Below are positions 55,973-64,000 of a stretch of 64,000 nt of DNA, piece after piece; the stretch's first letter is position 1; the number at the start of each line of letters is the position of its first letter. The translations under genes and the position numbers were made by a program. The stretch is from Symbiodinium natans (Eukaryota; Sar; Dinophyceae; Suessiales; Symbiodiniaceae). Below the pieces are notes generated by a model that ran no database searches, had not been told where the DNA came from, and saw only the letters and a program-made list of their open reading frames with translations. The stretch spans positions 186,001 to 250,000 of the forward strand of contig CAJNDS010002413.1 of NCBI GenBank assembly GCA_905221605.1. Reading direction: 5' to 3'.

Positions 55973-57479
55973 CTAAGGGCGCTGTGTTTGAGGAAACTCT
56001 AAACCCTAAACCCTAAACCCTGAAAAACCTGAAGCCCTAAACTTTGGGAGGCTTCGCAGTGCGCGCGCCAAGAGCTTGGCATGTTTCTGCGCTACCTTTC
56101 GGGCCTGGCCTTCAGTTCGTAAAGCTAAAGCTCAGCCTATTCGTGCCTTGGGTAAGCGTACTTTCGATGCTTCGAGCTCGCAGGGGGTTTGTTGCGTTGA
56201 GGGATATGTAACCCCGAAATTGGGATCCTCTACCCCATGTTGTACCAGTACTGCTTGCATTTCCCCCATCATTTCCCATACTAATGTCGATGGGCCATAC
56301 ACCCTTCTAGGTTCGTGTTGTCCCAAGAATTCAGAAAGATCAAGAAAGAGGAATCCCGTCTACAACCCTGAACTCTAAACCCTGAGCCCTTAGCCCAAAA
56401 CCCGAAACCTAAACCCTAAACCCTGAACCCTAAACCCTAAACCCTGAACCTAAAGCCCTTTACCTTGCGTGCTGCCCAAAGCAAGCAACCTACTGAAAAA
56501 CGGGGGGGGGGGGGGGGGGGGGTTAGGGTTTAGGGTTTAGGGTTTGGGGTTTGGGGTTTGGGGTTTAGGGTTTAGGGTTTAGGGTTTAGGGTTTAGGGTC
56601 TAGGCCCTAGACTCTAGGGTTTAGGGTTCACCAGACTGAGTCTTGCAAGTCTGGTTGCCAGGCGGATGCTTTTTGGGCATGCGGAAGCGAGGCACCAAGT
56701 CGGTATAAGACGGTTTAGGGTTCAGGGTTCAAGGTTCAAGGTTTAGGATTTGGGGTTTGGGGTTTGGGGTTTAGGGAAGAGCCTCCACCCGAAAAACTAA
56801 AACCCTGACCCCTAAACAACGTCACGATGTGTTATAGATATAACCGAAGCCCACAGGCCCAATTCAATGTTACCCTAACCCCATAGCCCCGAAAAAAGAA
56901 CTAAACCCGAAACCCCAAACCACAACCCGCTTTAACCCTCATAATCCCTCGAACCACAAACCCCAAAACTCTAGTCCCTCAGCCCAAAAACCCTAAACCC
57001 TTAAGCCACAAAACCCAAAACCCTATGCCGAAAACCCTAAACCCAAGCCCTAAACCCGAAAGCCCCAGCCCTAAACCCCCTAAATTCCTGGGGTTGAGAT
57101 TGGGGGTTAGGGTTTAGGGTTTCTAGAGCCAAGAGAAACCTAGGAATGAAAATACCCTTTTGGCTTAAGGGGCCTTATAAGGGAACCTAAACCCTCAAGA
57201 AAGAGGAAAAGGGGCCGACCGCTGGGTCCTAAAACCTGCACCTCAACCCCTAAACCCTAAGCCCTAAACCCTAAACCCTGAACCCTAAACCCTAAACCCT
57301 AAACCCTACACCCTACACCCTACACCCTACACCCTAAACCCTCACCCTACACCCTAAACCCTAAACCCTAAACCCTAAACCCTACACCCTACACCCTACA
57401 CCCTACACCCTAAACCCTAAACCCTACACCCTGATATTGGGGTTCAGGGCTTAGGGTTCTCTTTTGGCTTCCCAGCAAC
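55973..57479. repeat. Sulfotransferase intron 5
   Basis: Contains a degenerate coding-like block (56080-56350), a 25 bp G-run (56501-56522), TTTAGGG/GGGGTTT 56525-56600, unique DNA, and CCCTAAA/CCCTACA 57240-57430. Confidence 0.75.
56080..56350 (-). pseudogene. Degenerate coding fragment
   Basis: The minus strand reads FLGQHEPRRVYGPSTLVWEM, then PNFGVTYPSTQ and, after one in-frame stop near 56132, ALRTEGQARKVAQKHA. One stop in an otherwise long protein-like frame suggests a decayed gene or retroelement piece. The plus frame (56076-56378) is Cys/Ser-rich and less convincing. Confidence 0.45.
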
Positions 57480-57512
57480 CCGACTTCGGAACCGTCGCGA
57501 TGAAGATGTCGC
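57480..57512 (-). CDS. Sulfotransferase exon 5 (P-loop PKSG)
   Basis: DIFIATVPKS plus the first base of Gly; acceptor CCGAAG|GC, GT donor TCGG|GTTGCT. The Gly codon of PKSGTT is split across intron 5. Confidence 0.93.
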
Positions 57513-57865
57513 CTTCGGGGTGCAGTGCGCCGGGGTGTGTAGGGTTTATATAGGGTTTAGGGTTTAGGGTTTAGGGTTTAGGGTTTAGGGTTTATATAGG
57601 GTTCAGGGTTTGGGGTGCATATAGGATTTAGAGGTTTAGGGTTTAGGGTATGGGGTGCGGGCCTTAAAGGGCTGTTAACAGTCTCTAGGGCGGTTTAGGG
57701 TTGTCGGGGTTGCTTTGCGGGGTTTAGGGCTTAGGGCTTAGGGCTTAGGACTTAGGGATTAGGGTTCTCAGGTTTGTCTGGGGCAGTTTAGGGTTTTCAG
57801 CTTGCTTGGGCCGTTTAGGGTTCAGGGCAATGAAGGTTCCGGGTTCAGCGTGTAGGGTTCAGGTC
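57513..57865. repeat. Sulfotransferase intron 4
   Basis: TTTAGGG with TATATAGGG variants (57545-57670) and degenerate GGGCTTA patches. Confidence 0.75.
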
Positions 57866-57887
57866 GCACCAGCTCGCGCCATGTTTC
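57866..57887 (-). CDS. Sulfotransferase exon 4, tentative
   Basis: ETWRELV plus one base; acceptor CAACAG|GAA, GA donor GTGC|GACC gives R before DIFIAT. Phase fits and WREL is plausible just before the P-loop, but the piece is short. Confidence 0.4.
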
Positions 57888-58889
57888 CTGTTGAACCTAG
57901 ATCCCTCCAGGGGCTTCCCTCATCCCTAGACCCGAACGCTATATCATGTGGGGGCTTCTGAAAACTAGGGCATATTCCAAGACGGTATAAAAGGGTACCC
58001 CCAAAACAGACCATAATTTGGAGAACTGCTAGTTACCCACTAGTGCTACGACATACTCCGTGCACAGTCCTCCTCACGAAAAAATTGCAAGTTGGCCTTG
58101 CAAGATAGCAAACTACAACTGCGATGGTGCAACTTGCCTAAAGCCCTGAGCTCTGAGCCCCGAGAACGCCCCCCCCCCCCCCCGCCCCCCAAAAAAAAAA
58201 CCCACAAGTCCTAAATCCCCATTCAAAATCCCCAAGCCCGGAACCGTAATAAGTCTCCAAACCCTATGACCCCTAGACTCCGGACCCTAAAGCCAGAACC
58301 ACTTATAGTAGGGTTTGGGGGTTTAGGGTTTAGGGTTTAGGGTTAACCCCCAAACTGAACCCTGGAAGTTGAAACACCACTAAGCCGGCTGCTGGGTTCG
58401 GGCACAAACGCCGCGGCACGCTCCACAGACTCCTCCGGTTCACTGGCGCAGTCCCCTAAACCCTAAACCCCCAAACCCTAAACCCATCTAAACCCTAAAC
58501 CCTAAACCCCAAACCCTAAACCCTAAACCGGTCACTGGCGAAGTCGTGCCGTGGCTCAGGGTTGCTTAGGGCTGTCTGGGGCTTTTGAGTCTGCTTGTCG
58601 TCTAGAAAATACGTCCCCAAACTGCCCCACAATCACAACATCTTTGAGCAGCAAGTCGAAAGGTGGAAAGGTGTCCTTGTCCCAAGCTGCACCACTCAGG
58701 CACAAGTATTCATGGCCTGCAAAGTTTCGGTGCTTCGCGGCATCGCCTCTTCATGAGGCTTTGCAGGGTCCAAAAACTTCCTTGCCAAGTCCAGAGCACC
58801 ACCCACTAACCCTAAACCCTAAACCCTGAACCCTAAACCCTAAACCCTAAACCCTAAACCCTAAACCCTAGTGCTCGAGCTTCTCCAGC
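57888..58889. other. Sulfotransferase intron 3 with open islands
   Basis: Unique DNA 57895-58140, a C-run and A-run (58170-58200), and islands at 58385-58440 (minus EPEESVERAAAFVPEPSS) and 58560-58805. The latter has two minus frames that both look coding (ALDLARKFLDPAKPHEEAMP; HEYLCLSGAAWDKDTFPPF then DLLLKDVVIVGQFGDVF). Confidence 0.6.
58560..58805 (-). pseudogene. Coding-like island with a frame change
   Basis: Two minus frames succeed each other within one island and both look protein-like, as if a frameshift or an unseen junction lies near 58725. Family unknown. The plus frame is open too but Ser-rich. Confidence 0.4.
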
Positions 58890-58934
58890 TTTGGCCCGCA
58901 GTTTAGGAGACTTGACTTTGCCACCTTTGTTCTC
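58890..58934 (-). CDS. Sulfotransferase exon 3, tentative
   Basis: ENKGGKVKSPKLRAK; acceptor CGAGAG|GAG, GC donor AAA|GCTGGA. Exon-type flanks and phase 0 both sides. An ATG just upstream in the same frame (MLRE) is an alternative start. Confidence 0.5.
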
Positions 58935-59799
58935 CTCTCGCAGCATGGTCGAGGGTTCTTAAGTTTAGGGTTTAGGGTTTAGGGTTTAGGGTTTAGGGTT
59001 TAGGGTTTAGGGTTCAGGGTTCAGGGTTTAGGGTTTAGGGTTTAGGGTTTAGGGTTTAGGGTTTAGGGTTTAGGGTTAGTTAAGACTGCGTAAGTTTTTA
59101 GGGGGTAGGTATTCCAACGCCCAGAAAGGTTCTCAGCCTCAAAAAGCCCTGAAATTTCCCTAAACCCACCAAAGGTGCAGGGTTTTTGGGTTTAGCATCG
59201 AGGGTTTAAGGTTTAGGGAAACCCTGACACCCAAAAACAACTTGACCCCTAATCCCTCATTCGAAGTATGGCAGCACAGACCCTTGTCCAAGAGACAAGG
59301 CAACGGGAAGGGCAGATGCTATCAACCGAGAAAAGTCGAAGCCTAAATTTGTTTAGGGCTTCAGGGCTTCTGGGCTAAGGGTTTTAGGGCTTAGAGAGTT
59401 GTGGGATTAGAGGCTTAGTATGGCCAAAACACCAAATCCCTGACCACTCTGATCCCTAATAAACTCCTGTAGGGCACCTAAAGCCTAAACCCTAGATTTT
59501 GGTGTGCCCCCCCTATCTTCGAAGCAAACATATTCCGTCTTGTTGGCAACCAACGTGCTCAAGGTCTTGCTCCAAACAACCCTAAACCCGAAACCCCAAA
59601 CCCTCTAAATCCTACACCTTACAGTGCCACCAAGTACAACATCGACCCCTACACCTTGAATCCTAAGCCCTACGAGGCCCTACTGAACCCGAACCCCTAA
59701 ACCACCCCTAAACCCTAAACCCTAAACCCTAAACCCCAAACCCTAAACCCTAAACCCTGAACCTAAACCCTAACCCTAAACCCGAAACCCTAAACCCTC
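58935..59799. repeat. Sulfotransferase intron 2
   Basis: TTTAGGG 58965-59075, unique DNA with an open minus island (59515-59575, TLSTLVANKTEYVCFEDRGG), CCCTAAA 59700-59797. Confidence 0.75.
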
Positions 59800-59863
59800 C
59801 TTCGAGAACGACTCGTTGGCAAAGGGCTTGCGGAAGCCCACGCGCTGTGAGAGGGCGTCCGAC
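59800..59863 (-). CDS. Sulfotransferase exon 2, tentative
   Basis: One base plus SDALSQRVGFRKPFANESFS-K; acceptor CCGGAG|G, GA donor AAG|GAGGG. CCCTAAA left, TTTAGGG right. Confidence 0.55.
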
Positions 59864-60083
59864 CTCCGGCAACAGCCCCTCCCCAAAAGTCCCCTTGGGG
59901 GTTTAGGGTTTAGGGTTTAGGGTTTAGGGTTTAGGGTTTAGGGTTTAGGGTTTAGGGTTTAGGGTTTAGGGTTTAGGGTTTCGGGTTTCGGGTTTCGGGG
60001 TTCGGGTTAGGGGTTTAGGGCCTCAAACCCGGTACCCCACCGGTGCAGGGTTTCCTGGATTTTGGGGGTTTAGGGTTAAGGTT

Positions 60084-60183
60084 GGCATTTTCCCCTTGTA
60101 CTGACAGTCCTTAATAGGTACTATAGTACCCCCCCCTACTACAACTTCTTTTGAGGACTGTCAGTGTAAAGGGGAACATCACA
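60084..60183. mobile_element. MITE family B copy
   Basis: GCATTTTCCCCTTGTACTGA ... TCAGTGTAAAGGGGAACATC. Confidence 0.8.
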
Positions 60184-60292
60184 GGGTTTCAGGCTTAGGA
60201 CATAGGGTTTTAAAATGTCGTCGAGAGTTCTTCACTTGAAGCACATTTGCCCGGGCCATTTTCCTTCAACCATAAGCCCTACATGTAACTCT

Positions 60293-60420
60293 AAGGGTAG
60301 TTACATGGTCCCTTAGTATGGAAAGGGTACCCAATAAGCCCATACAAATTAAGGGCCCATACATCAGAACCCTTTAAAGGAGGCAAGAGACCACATTAAG
60401 AGCCCACGAAACTACCTATA
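60293..60420. mobile_element. Element family E, uninterrupted copy
   Basis: AGGGTAGTTACATGGTCCCT ... GAGACCACATTAAG...AACTACCTA; aligns with both halves of 47814-48032 without the array. Confidence 0.82.
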
Positions 60421-60595
60421 GAATACAAACCCCGAAGCCTTACCAGATGAAAAATGCAAAGGGGGGCTGAATAGAACAGCTGGGAGCCACCCTAAACCAT
60501 AAGTTTGAACTAGGGCATAGATCCCAAGGCTAAGAGAAACTCCCACAACCTGAGGCTCAAACCCCCAACCCCCCTACCCTCAAGGGACTAAGACT

Positions 60596-60715
60596 CGTAC
60601 CGTACCCGTAAGGTTGTACCCCCTAAAGGTCGCCCTGCATATACTCCTAATATGGCCCTTATATTCCCTTCAAAGGATCTTCAAAAAGGGCCCCCAAACT
60701 TCCACCTTAAGGTAA
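60596..60715. repeat. Family F repeat copy
   Basis: Shares AATATGGCCC..TATTCCCTT..GGATCTTCAA with 42838-42995. Confidence 0.65.
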
Positions 60716-60815
60716 AGTCCCTCTGTGAAAACCCTAAACCCTAAACCCTGAACCCTGAACCCTGAACCCTAAACCCTAAATTTGAAGATCTCAAGCCAGA
60801 CGTCGGGATACTGGC

Positions 60816-60856
60816 CTGCCAGGGCCCTCCGCCGGTGGCGTCGTGGTGGTTGCCAT
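60816..60856 (-). CDS. Sulfotransferase start exon, tentative
   Basis: ATG in good context (GTCGCCATGG); MATTTTPPAEGPG plus two bases, GC donor GCAG|GCCAG. AG+G gives Arg with exon 2. An overlapping frame (ALAGQYPDVWLEIFK) is the competing reading. Confidence 0.5.
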
Positions 60857-61899
60857 GGCGACCAAGGGAAGTTTTACTCAGGGTTTAGGGTCTAGGGCTT
60901 AGGGGTGCTGCAGGTTTAGGTTTTGGGGCAAAAAGGCTAGACCCAAGAGCAACCTAGGAATAATCAAGGTGTCTGGTTCAAAGGGGCTTATACGGGAACC
61001 TACACTCTAAGAAGGGAATAAGGGCCAATGCTTGCCGTTGGGTTGGGCCTTCGAGCCTCGTCGGGCACTGGGGGCCTTTGCCCCTCGCAAGACTCCTTAG
61101 AGCCCTCGCAGCCTCTAAACTAACCCTAAACCCTAAACCCTAAACCCTAAAGCCTAAACCCTAAACCCTAAACCCTAAACCCTAAACCCTAAACCCTAAA
61201 CCCTAAACCCTAAACCCTAAACCTTACACCCAACCTCGGGTTTTTACACCTCTTGACAAGTCGGTCACGCCCCAAGTGCACGCCTCAGCTTGGAGTCCAA
61301 AGAGCCAAACTCTGACAAATTCCAACCCAGAGCCGTCAGCCGTGGGTTGAGGGTTGAGGGTTTAGGGTTTAGGGTTTAGGGTTTAGGGTTTAGGGTTTAC
61401 GGTTTAGGGTTTAGGGTTTAGGGTTTAGGGTTTAGGGTTTAGGCCTCAGGGGGCCGCTAGTGCCACAAGAGCCTTTATCACTCCAACCTTGAATGCTCAG
61501 TAGAACAGAAGCCTTTGGCAAAGGTAAGGGGCCACTAAACTACCCTAAACGCTAAGTTTGGGTGTAAAGTTTGGGGTTTGGGGGTTTGGCGTATAGGGTT
61601 TGGGGTTTAGGGTGTAGGGCGTAGGGCCAAACCCTTACCCTGTTCCCTCAACCCTTGACACCTAAGCGCCAAACCAAAAAACCTTAAACCCTAAGCCCCA
61701 AGCCCCAAACCCTAAACCCTAAACCCCAAGCCCTAGGCCCCAAACCCTAAACCCTAAGCCCCAAACCCCAAACCCTGAACCCCAAGCCCTAGGCCCCAAA
61801 CCCTAAACCCTAAGCCCCAAACCCTAGCCCCAAACCCCAAACCCTGCAAGCCCTTGCAATTCCAGAAACTCCGAACAAAAACCCTCTCAGGTGTCCAGC
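60857..61899. repeat. Right end of the 43.9 kb KS intron
   Basis: Unique DNA, CCCTAAA 61115-61225, TTTAGGG 61350-61445, CCCCAAG/CCCCAAA 61690-61845. Any promoter of the nested sulfotransferase should lie here; no TATA-like or other motif stands out. Confidence 0.75.
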
Positions 61900-61950
61900 T
61901 TCAAGGCACAGGACGCCCGCCCCCTCGCCCATCACGAAGCCATCCCGTGC
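61900..61950 (-). CDS. KS exon (DGFVMGEGAG)
   Basis: ARDGFVMGEGAGVLCLE, the near-invariant RDGFVxGEGAGxLxLE motif. Acceptor GTTGAG|GCA, GC donor GAA|GCTGGA. Exon-type polarity. Confidence 0.95.
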
Positions 61951-63311
61951 CTCAACAACCAGAGTGGGTTTAGGGTTTAGGGTTTTTTCCAGTTTAGGGT
62001 TTGGGGTTTAGGGTTTGGGGTTTCGGGTTAGGGTTTGGGTTCTAGGGTTTAGGGTTTGGGGTTTAGGGCTTGGGGATTAGGATGCAGGGGGCTTAGGGCT
62101 CCGGCTGAGGGCTTCGGGCTCAGGGCTTCGTCTGCGTCATGTCTGTATCCAACCAAGTGTGGTTGGATGTCGGGAGAGCTGGACGCCTTGGCTGTGTGCC
62201 GTCATGCCAGCTGAGCAAGGGGGCATGTCCTAACCAGGTTTGTTCTCCCTAAACCCCAAACCCTAAACCCTGGAACCCTACACCCCAAGGCGCAGGCTTG
62301 AACTTCTCCTCGTAGAAGTGTCCGCAACCAAGCAGTTTTTTTGGGGCGGCGAGCTCCTCTATGCATCAGCAATGCCCCGCTAAACCCTGAACCATACACC
62401 CTCAACCCCAAACACCCTAAATGCTGAACCCCAAACCCAAACCTTATTTAAACCCTAACCCTTATCCCTACACCCTAAATACTAAACCCTCAACCCTAAA
62501 CCCTAAACTAAGTGAGGGGTCGCTTCCGTCGAGCGACAGGCCCCGAACGCTCGGCCGAGGGCCTTCTAGCCCGAGCGTCCATACGAAAAGAGGGAAGGGA
62601 GGGTTAAGCCTCACCGCCTCTGGTCAGGCCAACGGATATTGGCCGCCTTCTTTACGACAACGTCAGTACTCGAACAAGGGATGGCCGTATCCAGACCACT
62701 TTTTAGCGTAGCTAAAGTTTTACCCCAAACCGTGAACCATCGTGAACCATTTGCTCTGGAGGGGGTCGCGCCCCCTGTCTAGGGGTCTGGGGTTCAGGGC
62801 CGTCCGGGGGTGTCCGGGCGTGGAGTCGGGGGGTGCACCCAGACACCCCAAACGTCGCTCAGGACAGGTGTCCGGATGGCCCTGGACGACAGGACCCTCA
62901 TAACGGTGGGACTGACAAGGGTCCCGGCCAGGGGCTCCACATTGCAAACCTTCCAGCAGGCAAGGGGCCCCGAAAGGCAGGAAGGGCCTCTGCGCTCCCT
63001 GACATGCCGAAGGCCCGAAAAAGGCCGAGGCTACCCCCAGCCCCAGCTTAAGCCCATGAAGCGCAGCTGTAACAATAGCAACACGAATCGGCGCAAAAGA
63101 AAATCTAATCAATAAACCCTAAACCCTATTAAATTATAGCTTGGGTGGCCGGGGGTGACAGGCAACGCGAGCGTGCGGCCCGGGGTGCGCGCGCCCTCCC
63201 CTGACACACCCTAAACCCTAAACCCTAAACCCTAAACCCTAAACCCTAAACCCTAAGCCCTAAGCCCTAAAACCCTACACCCCAAACCCCCCTGAACCCT
63301 CAACTCTTGGC
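61951..63311. other. KS intron with GC-rich inserted block
   Basis: TTTAGGG 61963-62080; an unassigned minus island 62285-62340 (KKLLGCGHFYEEKFKPAP); unique GC-rich block 62515-63115 with open frames on both strands; CCCTAAA 63208-63260. The block ends in AATCTAATCAATAAA before CCCTAAA, somewhat like a poly(A)-type tail. Confidence 0.65.
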
Positions 63312-63365
63312 CTTGTCCCAGGGCCGCGAAGCCCTCTCAGGCTCGTCGTTACGCGAGGAGAGCGC
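63312..63365 (-). CDS. KS exon (RNDEPERASRPWD)
   Basis: ALSSRNDEPERASRPWDK, the LSxRNxxPxxASRPFDxxRDGF segment. Acceptor CCGGAG|GCG, GC donor AAG|GCCAAG; joins the next exon in phase 0. CCCTAAA left, TTTAGGG right. Confidence 0.93.
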
Positions 63366-64000
63366 CTCCGGAGGGGTTTGGGGGCTCTTTGGGGTTTAGG
63401 GTTTAGGGTTTAGGGTTCAGGGTTCAGGGTTTAGGATTTAGGGTTTAGGGTTTAGAGTTTAGAGTTTCGAGTTTGGGAAGGGGCGTTGTTGAAGGGCTAC
63501 CACGCGCTGGTTGCACACCAGTTTGGAAGCAGCCCTAAACTTCTCTTTGCTTAAGAACCCCAAACAGATGAAACAATAATAACCCCTATATTACCCTTAT
63601 AAGGAAGAATTTTTCTAGTTTTGGGGGGGCTCTTAAGCAACTGGTAGTAAACCCTAAGCCGGAAACCCCAAGCCCTTAACCCCTAAACCCTAAACTCCAA
63701 AACTCTAAACCCTACAGGGTTCGAAATAAGGGTGCAGGGATTGCGGGGGGATATCAGGACTTTGTGTTGACGAAGTCTATGGTTTAGGGTTTGGGGTTTG
63801 GGGTTTGGGGCTTGGGGTTTGGGGTCTGGGGTCTGGGGTCTGGGGTTTGGGGTCTGGGGTCTGGGGTTTGGGGTTTGGGGTTTGGGGTTTGGGGTTTGGG
63901 GTTTGGGGTTTGGGGTTTGGGGTTTGGGGTTTGGGGTTTGGGGTTTGGGGTTTGGGGTTTGGGGTTTGGGGGTGAGAGTTGAGGGTTTAGGGCTTAGGGT
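63366..64000. repeat. KS intron, cut by window edge
   Basis: TTTAGGG 63399-63465, a short unique stretch, MITE C (63541-63647), CCCTAAA patch, and a GGGGTTT/GGGGTCT array 63785-63970. The exon with the catalytic Cys is not here. Confidence 0.8.
63541..63647. mobile_element. MITE family C copy
   Basis: TTTGCTTAAGAACCCC ... GGGGCTCTTAAGCAACTGGTAG. Confidence 0.75.

Larger units (their letters stand above)
59864..60815. repeat. Sulfotransferase intron 1
   Basis: TTTAGGG/TTTCGGG 59895-60010, MITE B, intact element E, family F repeat, short CCCTAAA at 60728-60780. Confidence 0.8.
26973..60856 (-). other. Sulfotransferase gene span (18 exons), nested in KS intron
   Basis: Eighteen minus-strand exons join in frame into about 335 residues, a normal sulfotransferase length. 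The product would move sulfate from PAPS to an alcohol or amine acceptor; substrate and location are unknown. In order: ATG exon, Lys-rich segment, 5' PAPS loop PKSGTT (codon split between exons 5 and 6), IYQVQPWD, RLFKSHL with the usual catalytic His, 3' PAPS motif REPEAVVQSWWRF, FGASIW, VLVVCYEDLVSDL, VAQFMG, CSRESM, KFDESW, W..V...TG..DY at the C terminus. The RKGxxGDWK end of animal enzymes is absent; the KFDxxW form resembles algal and bacterial relatives. Donors seen: seven GC, seven GA, three GT. The whole gene lies between KS exons 61900 and 18035. Exons 1-4 are less certain than the rest. Confidence 0.82.

Noticed and set aside
63791-63982. Gly-Phe/Val-Trp-Gly repeat protein
   Set aside because: Translation of the GGGGTTT array.

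Overview
The window looks like dinoflagellate nuclear DNA. I infer this from five things: abundant TTTAGGG (dinoflagellate and plant type telomere unit), small exons separated by long introns, introns that start with GC or GA more often than GT, repeated AG|G acceptors, and a long run of genes on one strand. I cannot assign a genus.

Layout. Positions 1-5951 (+ strand) hold two intronless reading frames, each with three CCCH zinc fingers and separated by 14 bases. The first is cut by the window edge. From about 6540 to the right edge the DNA changes character. It becomes a mosaic of short TTTAGGG or CCCTAAA arrays, small inverted-repeat elements (MITE-like), microsatellites, and 30-100 bp GC-rich islands. 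Many islands are real protein-coding exons of the minus strand. The two array orientations are not random: most exons have CCCTAAA arrays on the left and TTTAGGG arrays on the right. In the sense direction the introns therefore begin with TTTAGGG and end with CCCTAAA, so their ends are complementary.

Joining the islands by reading phase gives three genes, all on the minus strand and arranged like nested brackets. (1) A beta-ketoacyl synthase (KS; FabF/KAS II or single-domain polyketide KS type) has two exons at 63365-61900 and eight more at 18035-9296. The halves join exactly, in phase 0, across a 43.9 kb gap. (2) Inside that gap lies an apparently complete sulfotransferase gene (about 335 residues, 18 exons, 60856-26973), with PAPS-binding motifs in the expected order. 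(3) Inside the 15 kb gap between sulfotransferase exons 13 and 14 lies a third gene of at least eight exons (46006-35380), which ends in its own stop codon. Its product is unrecognised; a START-like lipid-binding fold is a weak guess. An RCC1-type beta-propeller fragment (22461-21664) also sits in the KS gap.

The last KS exon and the exon with the catalytic cysteine are not in the window. Many other islands have open frames but do not fit these genes; they are listed as candidates only. All gene models rest on reading phase, motif order and splice dinucleotides seen by eye. No transcript or database evidence was available.
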